A DNA stretch of 64,000 bases from Verrucosispora sioxanthis (GTDB lineage: Bacteria; Actinomycetota; Actinomycetes; Mycobacteriales; Micromonosporaceae), in assembly GCF_010560025.1 (NCBI RefSeq), contig NZ_SAIY01000001.1, positions 744,001-808,000 on the forward strand, given 5' to 3'. The stretch's first letter is position 1; each line of letters starts with the position of its first letter. The notes beneath the pieces are model-generated. The model was not told where the DNA came from and ran no database searches. It saw nothing but the letters and a program-made list of their open reading frames with translations. Of this stretch, positions 30,801 through 39,293 are shown piece by piece. The position numbers were made by a program, and so were the translations under genes.

Positions 30801-31561
30801 CCCAGCTCCACCACCCGGGCAGGCGGATCAACGGCGACGCTGACGGCTCCGCTCACCCCGGCCAGGCGCAGCTGTCCGTCGTCGTCTCGCAGGTAGAGCA
30901 GCCCGAACGGGACATCGGCCCGATGCCGGTCCAGCACCGCCGCCGCGACCTGGCCGAGTTCCGCGCTGCGGACCGGATCGGCCAGCTCCGAGCCGAGTTC
31001 GGCCAGCGCCCGCAGCCGGCGTTCGCCGAGCACCCGCCCGGTGGTCTCGCTGCAGATGCAGAGCACCCCGCTGATCGTGCCGTCGACGTCGCGGATCGGA
31101 TCGTACGAGACGTCGAAGTAGACGTCCTCCACGAAGCCGTGTCGATCCAGCAGAAAGTGATGGTCGCGGGCCTGGTACGCCTCGCCGCTGCGCAGCACGC
31201 CGGTCAGCAGCGGCCCCAGCACGTCCCAGGTCTCCGCCCAGTGCTCCCGGGCGGGTTCGCCGAGCACGGCGGGATGCTTGTCTCCGATGGTCGGCCGGTA
31301 GGCGTCGTTGTAGAAGGCACGCAGGTCCTCGCCCCAGAACATGGCGATCTGCGCCTTCGAGGCGAGCATCGTGCTGACGGCGTTGCCCAGCGACGTCGGC
31401 CAGCGCTCCGGTGGACCGAGCGGACTGGCCGACCAGTCGCGGTCCCGCAGCAGGGTGCCCATCTCGCCGCCGCCCGCGAATGCCGCCGAGAGCAGCGGCG
31501 ACATCCCACTTCCCGCTGCGGACGGCTGACCACCGTCCACGCCCCCCTGGGCCGAGTTCAT
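27842..31561 (-). CDS. Hybrid histidine kinase / response regulator / PP2C phosphatase / anti-sigma kinase
   Basis: A 1239-residue cytoplasmic signalling protein without clear membrane helices. In order: PAS-like sensor (about 40-180); GAF (190-320); HisKA with phospho-acceptor His in VSHEFRTPLTLVL (about 352); HATPase with VLNLVSNALKF, DTGVGI and GTGIGLALV; a receiver with VLVVDDNPD, acceptor Asp in LVLTDVMMP and Lys in TKPF (640-755); a second GAF; a SpoIIE/PP2C domain with GGDWYDVV, IGDVVGKG and LYTDGLIED (about 900-1120); and a C-terminal anti-sigma HATPase with EAAANAIEHP and GRGLSLIRAL. The start ATG 31561 has a GGGGAGG site. It probably converts a sensed signal into control of a sigma factor through an STAS antagonist. 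Confidence 0.93.
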   Translation of the reverse strand: MNSAQGGVDGGQPSAAGSGMSPLLSAAFAGGGEMGTLLRDRDWSASPLGPPERWPTSLGNAVSTMLASKAQIAMFWGEDLRAFYNDAYRPTIGDKHPAVLGEPAREHWAETWDVLGPLLTGVLRSGEAYQARDHHFLLDRHGFVEDVYFDVSYDPIRDVDGTISGVLCICSETTGRVLGERRLRALAELGSELADPVRSAELGQVAAAVLDRHRADVPFGLLYLRDDDGQLRLAGVSGAVSVAVDPPARVVELGGVGVEAAVATAELLGRVPPEAADEAVVLPISATNDPAGVLVLGVTRRLPLTEDYRTFLELVAAQISRAVGKQRAYEQERARAAELAALDLAKTNFFANVSHEFRTPLTLVLGPLEDLLADPGLSEEHNQRLTVMHRNALRLLKLVNTVLDFSRLESGRLVAHYEPTDLADYTSRVASTFRSATERAGLRLVVDCPPLAEPVFVDPDMWEKIVLNLVSNALKFTFEGEISIRVRAVDGAAQLEVSDTGVGIDARELPHVFERFHRVPGVRSRSHEGTGIGLALVRELVEMHGGRVSVTSQVDVGSTFLVTVPFGAGHLQTDRVADAEHAEQAVREPRQAPLFVAETVHWTADAVAAGSRPVPTDASTVPDADASTQRAPRPLAAVPAGRVLVVDDNPDLREHVTRLLVPTWEVSTAADGVEALRRATESAFDLVLTDVMMPRLDGFGLVAALRADPRTRYVPIVLLSARAGSAEEVAGLSVGADDYLTKPFSGQELIARVRANMALGQLRNQIIRRLRALADAAVAVNTARSTADVLQIAARHALSLAEAVRVVVSAGGTRFEADAGGPSSAEPSFVLPLTGVANQPLGELRVWHPTAESTDADEAALTQLARLVGVRMENAQLYEAEHRIATTLQHSFLPRTLPQLPGAVVASRYLPGSADVEVGGDWYDVVARDDDELMLIIGDVVGKGVPAAAAMGQLRNALRAYVLEGFDPGESLTRLNRLVGSTESRSFATVFCLWFSPRTGRLRYASAGHPSPLVIRGDDVAFLHGRALGPPVGAIAGTEYETVSGELRAGDRLLLYTDGLIEDRQMGIDDSLALLRADAARSGEHVADLIDAVVARVAGRPRRDDVAVLALEAVELNRFALRLPADPTRLSVLRKRLEDFLVAHRVGETDLFDLTVAVSEAAANAIEHPVDPVEPVVEIEVRIEDRTVVATVSDSGQWRESTGSGFRGRGLSLIRALGDLSVEHTPDGTRLTLRRVLTG

Positions 31562-31735
31562 GCAGCCTCCCCGGCCGTGTCCCACACCGCGCCCGATCAC
31601 CAGTGCCCTGATCCGCCTTCTACCCAGACGGATCAGCAACGTAACGCATCCGACGGTTCGGACGCTGTTCAGCTCCAGGTGAGCATCGGTGACGGTCCGA
31701 CCGACGTCGGACCACTACTCCTTGCGCCCGAACAA

Positions 31736-32509
31736 TCACAGTGGGGTGACGTACGCGCCGGTGATGCCGCCGTCGACGACGAACTGCGCGGCGGTCATGA
31801 ACGAGGCGTCGTCGCTGGCCAGAAAGGCCACCGCGGCGGCGATCTCGGTCGGTTCACCGAACCGGCCCATCGGCACGTGCACCAGCCGGCGGGCGGCGCG
31901 CTCCGGATCGGCGGCGAACAGCTCGCGCAGCAACGGCGTGGCAACCGGTCCCGGGCAGAGGGCATTGACCCGGATGCCCTCCCGGGCGAACTGCACGCCC
32001 AGTTCCCGGGTGAGCGCCAACACCCCGCCCTTGCTCGCGGTGTACGCGATCTGTGACGTCGCCGCGCCCATCAACGCCACGAAGGAGGCGGTGTTGATGA
32101 TCGAGCCCCGGCCCTGCCGGCGCATGTGCGGGATGACGTGCTTGCAGCAGAGGTAGACGCTCGTCGTGTTGACCCGGAGCACCCGTTCCCAGGCGTCCAG
32201 CCCGGTCTCCAGGATGGAGTCGTCGTCCGGCGGGGAGATGCCGGCGTTGTTGAACGCGACGTCCACCCGCCCGTACCGCCCGACCACCCCGTCGAAGAGG
32301 TCGCGTACCGCCGCCTCGTCGGCCACGTCGGCCGCCACGAAGCTCCCGCCCACCTCGTCGGCGGCCCGCTGGCCGGCCTCGGTGTCGACGTCGACGCAGA
32401 CCACCCGGGCACCCTCGGCGGCGAACCGCCGCACGGTGGCCAGCCCGATACCGCTGGCCGCCCCGGTCACCACGGCCACCCGGTCCCGCAACCGTCCCTG
32501 CATGCTCAC
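31736..32509 (-). CDS. Short-chain dehydrogenase/reductase
   Basis: A 257-residue classical SDR. It has the cofactor loop VTGAASGIGLATV, the NNAGIS motif, a catalytic Ser in the IINTASF strand and YTASKGGVLAL (Tyr-x-x-x-Lys). An acidic residue after the second strand (VVCVDVDTE) suggests NAD(H) rather than NADP(H). Its ATG overlaps the aldehyde dehydrogenase stop by 4 bases, so it belongs to the glutamine-synthetase-like amine operon and probably oxidises or reduces a pathway alcohol/aldehyde. Confidence 0.9.
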   Translation of the reverse strand: MSMQGRLRDRVAVVTGAASGIGLATVRRFAAEGARVVCVDVDTEAGQRAADEVGGSFVAADVADEAAVRDLFDGVVGRYGRVDVAFNNAGISPPDDDSILETGLDAWERVLRVNTTSVYLCCKHVIPHMRRQGRGSIINTASFVALMGAATSQIAYTASKGGVLALTRELGVQFAREGIRVNALCPGPVATPLLRELFAADPERAARRLVHVPMGRFGEPTEIAAAVAFLASDDASFMTAAQFVVDGGITGAYVTPL

Positions 32510-33861
32510 TCCTCGGTGCTGACGAAGACGTTCTTGACGTCGGTGAACGCGTGCAGGGCGTCCGGTCCCAGTTCCCGACCCAGGCCGGAGCGCTTCATCC
32601 CGCCGAACGGCGTCCAGTACCGCACCGAGGAGTGTGAGTTGACGCTCAGGTTGCCGGCCTCGACGGCCCGGGCCATCCGCAGCGCCCGGCCCACGTCCCT
32701 TGTCCAGATCGAGCCGGAGAGACCGTACTCGGTGTCGTTGGCCAGCCGGACGGCGTCGGCCTCGTCGTCGAACGGCAGCACCGAGACGACCGGGCCGAAG
32801 ATCTCCTCCCGCCAGTGGCGGTCCCCGGGCGAGTCGGCGAGCAGCACGGTCGGGGCGTACCAGTAGCCGGAGCCGTCGGGCCGGGAGCCGGTGAACGCCA
32901 CCCGCGAACCGTCGACGTACCCGGCGACCCGGTCCCGCTGCCCGGCCGAGATCAGTGGTCCCATCTCGGTGCTCTCGTCGGCCGGGTCACCCACCCGGAA
33001 GGCGCGTACCGCCGGTTCGAGCAGTTCGAGGAAGCGGTCGTACACCCCGCGCTGCACCAGCAGCCGGGACCGGGCGCAGCAGTCCTGGCCGGCGTTGTCG
33101 AAGACCGCGTACGGCGCACTGGCGGCGGCCCGCTCCAGGTCGGCGTCGGCGAAGACGAGGTTCGCCGACTTGCCGCCCAACTCCAGGGTCAGCCGCTTCA
33201 CCTGGCTCGCGCAGCCGGCCATGATCCGGGTGCCCACCTCGGTGGAGCCGGTGAAGCAGATCTTGCGGACCGCCGGGTGGCTGACGAACCGTTCGCCGAC
33301 CACCTCGCCCCGCCCGGGCAGCACGGTGAACACGCCCTCCGGCAGACCCGCCTGGTCGGCCAGCTCGGCCAGCCGCAACGCGGTCAACGGCGTCAGCTCG
33401 GCGGGCTTGAGCACCACCGTGTTGCCGGCGGCGAGCGCGGGAGCGAAGCCCCAGGCGGCGATGGGCATGGGGAAGTTCCACGGCACGATCACCCCGACCA
33501 CGCCGAGCGGTTCGTGGAAGGTGACGTCCAGCCCGCCCGGCACCGGGATCTGCCGCCCGGTGAGCCGTTCCGGCGCCCCGGCGTAGTAGTCCAGCACGTC
33601 CCGGACGTTGCCCGCCTCCCAGCGGGCGTTACCGATGGTGTGGCCGGCGTTGGCCACCTCCAGCCGCGCCAACTCCTCCAGGTGCTCGTCCACCACCGCC
33701 GCGAACCGCCGCAACAATCGGCCCCGCTCCGCCGGGCTCACCCACCGCCACCGCTGGTACGCCCGCTGCGCCCGCTCGACCGCCGCGTCCACGTCCCCGA
33801 CCGAGCTGTCCGCGACCTCCCGCAACACCACCCCACGAGCCGGATCCCGTACCTCACCCAT
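32506..33861 (-). CDS. Aldehyde dehydrogenase family protein
   Basis: A 451-residue NAD(P)-dependent aldehyde dehydrogenase. It shows the cofactor region VIVPWNFPMPIAAWGFAPAL, GSTEVGTRI, the general-base Glu in LTLELGGKSANLVF, and the catalytic Cys in NAGQDCCARSR (two adjacent cysteines). EEIFGPVVSVLPF and SGLGRELG complete the family pattern. It is slightly short at the N-terminus compared with the usual 475-490 residues. Placed between a glutamine-synthetase-like gene and an SDR, it probably oxidises the aldehyde formed from a gamma-glutamylated amine. Confidence 0.92.
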   Translation of the reverse strand: MGEVRDPARGVVLREVADSSVGDVDAAVERAQRAYQRWRWVSPAERGRLLRRFAAVVDEHLEELARLEVANAGHTIGNARWEAGNVRDVLDYYAGAPERLTGRQIPVPGGLDVTFHEPLGVVGVIVPWNFPMPIAAWGFAPALAAGNTVVLKPAELTPLTALRLAELADQAGLPEGVFTVLPGRGEVVGERFVSHPAVRKICFTGSTEVGTRIMAGCASQVKRLTLELGGKSANLVFADADLERAAASAPYAVFDNAGQDCCARSRLLVQRGVYDRFLELLEPAVRAFRVGDPADESTEMGPLISAGQRDRVAGYVDGSRVAFTGSRPDGSGYWYAPTVLLADSPGDRHWREEIFGPVVSVLPFDDEADAVRLANDTEYGLSGSIWTRDVGRALRMARAVEAGNLSVNSHSSVRYWTPFGGMKRSGLGRELGPDALHAFTDVKNVFVSTEE

Positions 33862-33901
33862 CCACCCTCACCCCACCCTCTCCTTGTCGACGGGGTGGGG
33901 G

Positions 33902-35266
33902 TCAGAGGCGTTCGAAGCCACGGGTGAGTTCCCAGTCGGTGACGGCGGCGTCGAAGGCGGCCAGCTCGACGCGGGCCATGTTGGCGTAGTGGGCGACCAC
34001 CTCCTCGCCGAAGGCGGCGCGGGCGACCGTCGAGCCCTCCCAGAGGGTGAGGGCGTCGCGGAGGGTGCCGGGGACGCGTTCGGCGTTCGGGTCGTCGTAC
34101 GCGTTGCCGGTGCACTCCTCGGCCAGGTCCAACTCGTTCTCGATGCCGTGCAGCGCGCCCGCCACCAGGGCCGCGATCGCCAGGTACGGGTTCACGTCGG
34201 CACCCGGCACCCGGTTCTCCACCCGCATCCCCTGACCGTGGCCCACCACCCGCAGCGCGCAGGTGCGGTTGTCGGTGCCCCAGCGCAACGCGGTCGGAGC
34301 GAACGAGCCCGGCTGGTAACGCTTGTAGGAGTTGATGTTCGGCGCGAAGAGCAGGCTCATCTCCCGCATCGTGGCGAGCAGTCCGGCGAGCACCCGCTGC
34401 CCGGTCGGGCTCAGGTGTGCCGGCCCGTCACCGAGCATGGCGGAGCCACCGGAGGCGTCGCGCAGCGAGAAGTGGATGTGGCAGGAGTTGCCCTCCCGCT
34501 CGTTCGGCTTGGCCATGAACGTGATCGACATGCCCTCCTGGGCGGCGATCTCCTTCGCCCCGTTCTTGTAGATGACGTGGTGGTCGGCGCAGGCCACCGC
34601 CTCGTCGTAGCGGAAGGCGATCTCGTGCTGGCCGAGGTTGCACTCCCCCTTGGCGCTCTCCGGAACCAGTCCCGCGCCGGCCATCTCGGTGCGGATGCGG
34701 CGCAGCAGAGGTTCCACCCGGGCGGTGCCGAGCAACGAGTAGTCCACGTTGTACTGGTTCGCCGGGGTCAGCTCCCGGTAGCCGCTGCGCCACGCCTGCT
34801 CGTACGAGTCCCGGAAGAGCACGAACTCCAGCTCGGTACCGGCGTACGCGGTCAACCCGTGCCCGGCCAGCCGGTCCAACTGTCGACGCAGGATCTGCCG
34901 CGGCGAGGCGATCACCGGACCGGTGCCGTCCAGCCACTCCAGATCGGCCAGGAGCAGGGCCGTCCCCGGCTGCCACGGCACCCGACGCAGGGTGCCGAAG
35001 TCCGGTTTCATCGCGAAGTCGCCGTAGCCGCGTTCCCAGCTCGACATCGCGTACCCGTCGACGGTGTTCATGTCGACGTCGACGGCGAGCAGGTAGTTGC
35101 ATCCCTCGCTGCCGTTCGCGACGACCTGGTCGAGGAAGTACGGGGCGTGGAACCGTTTGCCCTGCAACCGACCCTGCATGTCGACAAGGGCCAGCACCAC
35201 CGTGTCGATCTCGCCCTCGGCGACGGCGACCCGCAGTTGCTCCAACGTGAGCGGCGGCATTCTCAT
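33902..35266 (-). CDS. Glutamine synthetase-like gamma-glutamylamide ligase
   Basis: A 454-residue GS-superfamily protein of the PuuA/GlnA3/GlnA4 branch, which attaches glutamate to amines such as polyamines or ethanolamine rather than to ammonia. It has the metal-binding YAGTELEFVLF and NLGQHEIAFRYDEA, and HIHFSLRD in place of the GSGMHxH(Q/V)SL motif of true GlnA. The ATP/glutamate region contains SYKRYQPGSFAPTALRWG and VENRVPGADVNPYLA. No adenylylation-site Tyr loop of the GlnA type is obvious. With the downstream aldehyde dehydrogenase and SDR it suggests amine catabolism. Confidence 0.88.
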   Translation of the reverse strand: MRMPPLTLEQLRVAVAEGEIDTVVLALVDMQGRLQGKRFHAPYFLDQVVANGSEGCNYLLAVDVDMNTVDGYAMSSWERGYGDFAMKPDFGTLRRVPWQPGTALLLADLEWLDGTGPVIASPRQILRRQLDRLAGHGLTAYAGTELEFVLFRDSYEQAWRSGYRELTPANQYNVDYSLLGTARVEPLLRRIRTEMAGAGLVPESAKGECNLGQHEIAFRYDEAVACADHHVIYKNGAKEIAAQEGMSITFMAKPNEREGNSCHIHFSLRDASGGSAMLGDGPAHLSPTGQRVLAGLLATMREMSLLFAPNINSYKRYQPGSFAPTALRWGTDNRTCALRVVGHGQGMRVENRVPGADVNPYLAIAALVAGALHGIENELDLAEECTGNAYDDPNAERVPGTLRDALTLWEGSTVARAAFGEEVVAHYANMARVELAAFDAAVTDWELTRGFERL

Positions 35267-35311
35267 CCGCGAGCCTCCATCACCAAGGTCTACCGGCCCA
35301 GCCGATCACCG

Positions 35312-35620
35312 TCAACAGGACGCTCCGCCCGTACCCCCATCCACTCCCCCGGCAAACCGTCCGGGACCGATGACCGGTCGCCATCCGCGCACCGCGACAA
35401 CGTCGACGCCGGCGATCGTGAAGTAGGGATCGTCGGCCATGAGCCGATCGACCTCCGCCCGGTCGCCGGTGAAGACCAGCAACGCACCGGAGTCGCCGTC
35501 CCAGGGGCCGGCGAGGAGCAGTGCGCCCTGCTCGTGCAGCGCCCGCAACCGGTTCCGGTGGGCCGGCCGGGCCGCCAGCCGGGCAGGTTCATCGGTGAAG
35601 GAGAGTTCCACACAGATCAT
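35312..35620 (-). CDS. YciI-family protein
   Basis: A 102-residue dimeric ferredoxin-like protein beginning MICVELSFTDEPARLAARPA. It has the family pattern of an early histidine (AHRNRLRALHEQG), GPW in LLLAGPWDGDSGALLVF, and DDPYFTIAGV (the DPF/Y motif). YCII domains are implicated in small-molecule chemistry, but few activities are known. The start at ATG 35620 has no clear ribosome site. It is divergent from the Crp-like regulator, with 59 bases between the starts. Confidence 0.82.
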   Translation of the reverse strand: MICVELSFTDEPARLAARPAHRNRLRALHEQGALLLAGPWDGDSGALLVFTGDRAEVDRLMADDPYFTIAGVDVVAVRGWRPVIGPGRFAGGVDGGTGGASC

Positions 35621-35666
35621 GGCGAGGAGCCTAGGAACCAGGCGGTCGTACGGCTGTATCCCGCGA

Positions 35667-35672
35667 TACGCT
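35667..35672 (+). promoter_or_regulatory. -10 element TACGCT of a likely leaderless promoter
   Basis: TACGCT lies 7 bases before the ATG at 35680 of the Crp-like gene, with no Shine-Dalgarno sequence between. This fits an actinobacterial leaderless promoter in the short divergent interval shared with the YciI gene. Confidence 0.45.
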
Positions 35673-35679
35673 CCGCGAG

Positions 35680-36342
35680 ATGGACCAGGTCGAACTGGCG
35701 GCGGTACCGCTGTTCTCGATGCTCGATGAGGCACGCCTGGCGTGGCTCGCCACCAGGTGTCCGCCCCGCGACCTTTCCCGGGGCGCCACCGCCGCCCGCG
35801 TCGGCGAGCCGGCCCGACACCTCGTTGTTGTGATCCGCGGAACGCTCTCGGCCGGCTATGACACCAGCCACGGCTCGCGAGTCCGATTCGTGACGGTGAC
35901 CGGCCCATGCGTGATCGACAAGGCCGCCGTACTCGGCGGCGAATCGCACACGGCAACCTGGACCGCGTCGACCGCCTGCCGGATCCGCCTCCTACCGGCG
36001 GGCCTCCTGCGAGATCTCATCGACCAGGTTCCGGCGCTCCGCGACCACGTCCTACGCCACCTGTCCGACCAGGTGAACCGCGAACGCCGGGCCCAGGTCC
36101 GCCGCGCCGCGCCGCAGCCCGTCACGCGGGTCGCCGCCTGGGTCGCCGAATCCATGCGTACGCGGGGCAGCCGGATCATTCTGCCCGGGGCGCAGCAGGG
36201 ACTGGGCGAGGAGATCGGCCTGTCCCGGGTAACCGTCAACCGCGCGCTACAGGTTCTCGTCGGCGCGGGCGCCATCCGGGTCGAGCCCGGCGCCATCATC
36301 GTGTTGGACCCGAGTCGCCTCACCGACAGGGACGGCAGGTAG
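35680..36342 (+). CDS. Crp/Fnr family transcriptional regulator
   Basis: A 220-residue regulator with an N-terminal cyclic-nucleotide-binding-like beta barrel (AVPLFSMLDEARLAWLATRC, LVVVIRGTLSAGYDTSHGSR), a long dimerisation helix and a C-terminal HTH_Crp domain (GLGEEIGLSRVTVNRALQVL). The phosphate-binding cassette of true cAMP receptors (RPR/RTANVxA) is not evident, so the ligand may not be cAMP. It is divergent from the YciI gene, which it may control. Confidence 0.87.
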   Translation: MDQVELAAVPLFSMLDEARLAWLATRCPPRDLSRGATAARVGEPARHLVVVIRGTLSAGYDTSHGSRVRFVTVTGPCVIDKAAVLGGESHTATWTASTACRIRLLPAGLLRDLIDQVPALRDHVLRHLSDQVNRERRAQVRRAAPQPVTRVAAWVAESMRTRGSRIILPGAQQGLGEEIGLSRVTVNRALQVLVGAGAIRVEPGAIIVLDPSRLTDRDGR

Positions 36343-36491
36343 GAGCGCCAGGGTCGCAATTGCGTTGCCGGTCGGGCGGGGTGTGCCTCATCCTTAGGCC
36401 TGTGACCAGGCCCGATCGCGACGGGCCGACCACCGGGCCCTCGGAACGGCCCGGCCGCCGCGGCGGCGCGGGAAAGCGTCACCTCTCTCTC

Positions 36492-36514
36492 GGGTACGGC
36501 GTCACGCCATACCC
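36492..36514. terminator. Hairpin between convergent Crp and DUF456 genes
   Basis: GGGTACGGCG and CGCCATACCC form a stem with one mismatch around a 3-base loop. The hairpin sits in the 218-base convergent gap and could terminate in both directions. The rest of that gap shows no coding potential. Confidence 0.4.
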
Positions 36515-36560
36515 CGACTCCGCCCCGCGCCGCTTCGGTCAGCACCGGTGCCGCGACCGG

Positions 36561-37073
36561 TCAGGCCATCACCAGGCCGGCCACCCACAGCGCACCGATC
36601 ACCATGCCGGAGAGGAACTCGACAAGCATCGACAGACCCGCCGCGGCGACCGCCTGTTTCGTCGCCGGCCAGGCGAGTCGGGTGTCGCCGAGCCGCAGCC
36701 GCTCCATCGCGAAGATGCCGCCCACGAAGCCGATGACCAGCCCGACCACCGGGATCACGAAGAAGCCGACCAGGCCGAGCACCGCACCGGCGAGCAGTGA
36801 CGTGGTGGGCACCCCGGCCCGCTTGAGATTGCGGCCGGGCCAGGCGTACTTGACGACGGTGCCGGCAACGGCGACAAGCGTCGCCGCGGCGAGCACCAGC
36901 CACCGGCCGGCTCCGGCGTCGCCGAACAGGGTCCACACCAGTACCCCGCCCCAGCACAGCGGCAGCGCCGGTAGTCCGGGCACCACCACCCCGGCCAGCC
37001 CGGCGAGGATGGCCAGCGCGGTGATCACCGACACCGCGGCACCCGTGTCGGTCAGGCTCACGTCGACTCCCAT
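36561..37073 (-). CDS. DUF456 family membrane protein
   Basis: A 170-residue protein with about five hydrophobic helices. It begins VITALAILAGLAGVVVPGLP, the typical DUF456 N-terminus with its VPGLP turn, then LPLCWGGVLVWTLF, GAVLGLVGFFVIPVVGLVIG and FLSGMVIGALWVAGLVMA. The family's function is unknown. It is probably co-oriented with, but not obviously coupled to, the GGDEF-EAL gene that lies upstream of nothing shared; the gap to that gene's end is 62 bases. Confidence 0.85.
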   Translation of the reverse strand: MGVDVSLTDTGAAVSVITALAILAGLAGVVVPGLPALPLCWGGVLVWTLFGDAGAGRWLVLAAATLVAVAGTVVKYAWPGRNLKRAGVPTTSLLAGAVLGLVGFFVIPVVGLVIGFVGGIFAMERLRLGDTRLAWPATKQAVAAAGLSMLVEFLSGMVIGALWVAGLVMA

Positions 37074-37135
37074 TGGCTCGGCACGTCAGTTGCGAAGGGC
37101 ATTGTCCACCGCGGGCGTCGACCCGGTGCCCTTCC

Positions 37136-39289
37136 TCACTCCGGATCGCGGAGCCGGGCGACGATCGCCTCCGCCGGTCCCGGTGGGCCGAACAGCCGGC
37201 CCTGCGCGGTGTCGCACCGCAACGCCCGCAACCGTTCCGCCTGTACCTCGGTCTCCACCGCCTCCGCCGTGACCCACAGTTCCAACGCGTGGGCCAGCCG
37301 CACCAGCGCGTCGACGATGCGTTCGTCGCGGTGGTCGGCGTCGTCCGGCTCGGTGCCCCGGATCCCCTCGACGAACGGGCCCGCCAACTTCAGGCAGGTG
37401 ATCGGCAACCGGCGCAGGTAGGCCAGATTCGAGTACCCGGTGCCGAAGTCGTCCACGGCCAGCCGTACGCCGAGCGCGGCGAGCCGGTGCAGCGTCCGCA
37501 GCGGCTCCCCCGCCGACCCCATCACCGCGCTCTCGGTCAGCTCCAGTTGCAGCAGTTCCGCCGGCAGTCCGCTGCTGGCCAGCGCGTCGGCCACGGTGTC
37601 AACGATCGCCGGGCGGTCGGCCTGGCGGGCGGCCAGGTTGACGCTCACCACCAGCCCGGCGTCCGGGAACTCGGTGTGCCACCGCTGGGCGTCGCGGCAC
37701 GCCTGCCGCAGCACCCACTCACCGAGCCGGACGATCAGGCCGGTCTCCTCGGCGAGCCCGATGAACCGGTCGGGACCGATCAGCCCGAGCTCCGGATGCT
37801 GCCACCGGACGAGCGCCTCGACGGCCAGCATGCGGCCGTCGAGCAGCGACACGATCGGCTGGTAGTGCAGCACGAACTCGCCCCGGTCGAGGGCCAGCGG
37901 CAGCCCGGCGGCCAGCGCCGACCGGGCGGTGTCCCGGGCGCTGCGCTCAGGGTCGTACACCGCCCACCGGTCCCGGCCCTCCGCCTTGGCCCAGTAGAGC
38001 GTGGCGTCGGCGGCCTTCATCAGCTCCACGACGCTGGTGCCGGCGACCGCCGAGTCGACGATGCCGATGCTCGCCGAGACCGCGAGCTGCTGGTCGCCGA
38101 CGGACACCGGCGCGGCGACGGCGGCCAGCGCCGACTCGGCCACGGCGATCACGTCCTGGACGGCGGTGACCCCGTCGACCAGGATGACGAACTCGTCACC
38201 GCCCATCCGGGCGACCAGGTAACCCTGCTCGGCCACGCAGTCGGCCAGCCGTCGGGCGATCATCACCAGCAGCCGGTCGCCGAGGGCGTGCCCGAGGCTG
38301 TCGTTTATCGCCTTGAAGCCGTCCAGGTCGAGGAAGCAGACACCGACCCGACCGGGTGCGTCGGGCTGCTCGACCAGGCCGGCCAGCGTGTCGAAGAACA
38401 GCGTCCGGTTCGGCAGGCCGGTTAGCGGGTCGTGCAGCGCCTGGAAGCGCAATCGCTGCTGGAGTTCGTACCGTTCGGTGATGTCCTCGACCACGGCCAC
38501 GGTGAACCGGGGCCGGCCGTCGTCGTGGCGGATCAGTGAGACGGCCAGGTCGGTCCAGACGGCGCTGCCGTCCTTGCGGTAGTAGCGCTTCTCGACCCGG
38601 ACCGCGTCGTGCTTGCCCTCGATCAGTTCCTGGTACAGCTCCCACATGCCGGCCGCGTCGTCGGCGTGGAACAGCGACGCCACGTTGAGCTGCCGCAACT
38701 CCTCGACGGGGTAGCCGAGCATGTCGGCGAAGGCGTGGTTGACGTCGATGATCGTCCCGTCGGCTGCGGCGATGCCGATGCCGATGGCCGCACCGTCGAA
38801 GACCGCCCGGAAGCGGGCCTCGCTGTCACGCAACGCCTGCTCGGCGTCGTCTCGCGCCTGCCACATGGCGCGGGCGATCCCCTCCTGCTGGACGAAGGTC
38901 CGCTCCCGCAGCGCGCCGGCGAAGCCGGCCGCGAGCGCGCCCCGCATCACCGCGAGCCGCTCGTCGAGGTCAGGCGGCCCGGCCACGGCGAGGACCTCGG
39001 TCCGGAACCGCTCACCGAGCGTACGGATCGACCACTCGATCACCCCCGGCTCGGTGAGGTGCGCGGCGACGAGTGAGCGTCCGACCTCCTCCGCCGCCGC
39101 TGCCGGTTCCTCGGCGGAGAGCAGCACCTCCGCCAGTCGGAGGGTGTGTCCGAGCAGCAGCCGCTCGGTCTCGGCCGCGCTCAGCGGCACGAAACCGAGC
39201 CGGCGTACGGCCCGCGTCCAGGCGGCGGCGTACCGCTGGGCGCCGGCCGGGTCGACGGTTTCCCCGCCGGAGGCACCCACGGCGGCCAT
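37136..39289 (-). CDS. PAS-GGDEF-EAL cyclic-di-GMP signalling protein
   Basis: A 717-residue protein. An N-terminal helical region of about 140 residues is followed by a PAS domain ([19 protein letters not shown]) with a PAC segment ([13 protein letters not shown]). The GGDEF domain ([17 protein letters not shown], active-site RMGGDEF near residue 363) keeps its catalytic signature. The EAL domain has [28 protein letters not shown] and [10 protein letters not shown], so both synthesis and breakdown of c-di-GMP are possible. The start at ATG 39289 lies 4 bases after the stop of the methyltransferase gene, so the two are co-translated. Confidence 0.92.
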   Translation of the reverse strand: MAAVGASGGETVDPAGAQRYAAAWTRAVRRLGFVPLSAAETERLLLGHTLRLAEVLLSAEEPAAAAEEVGRSLVAAHLTEPGVIEWSIRTLGERFRTEVLAVAGPPDLDERLAVMRGALAAGFAGALRERTFVQQEGIARAMWQARDDAEQALRDSEARFRAVFDGAAIGIGIAAADGTIIDVNHAFADMLGYPVEELRQLNVASLFHADDAAGMWELYQELIEGKHDAVRVEKRYYRKDGSAVWTDLAVSLIRHDDGRPRFTVAVVEDITERYELQQRLRFQALHDPLTGLPNRTLFFDTLAGLVEQPDAPGRVGVCFLDLDGFKAINDSLGHALGDRLLVMIARRLADCVAEQGYLVARMGGDEFVILVDGVTAVQDVIAVAESALAAVAAPVSVGDQQLAVSASIGIVDSAVAGTSVVELMKAADATLYWAKAEGRDRWAVYDPERSARDTARSALAAGLPLALDRGEFVLHYQPIVSLLDGRMLAVEALVRWQHPELGLIGPDRFIGLAEETGLIVRLGEWVLRQACRDAQRWHTEFPDAGLVVSVNLAARQADRPAIVDTVADALASSGLPAELLQLELTESAVMGSAGEPLRTLHRLAALGVRLAVDDFGTGYSNLAYLRRLPITCLKLAGPFVEGIRGTEPDDADHRDERIVDALVRLAHALELWVTAEAVETEVQAERLRALRCDTAQGRLFGPPGPAEAIVARLRDPE

Positions 39290-39293
39290 CGGA

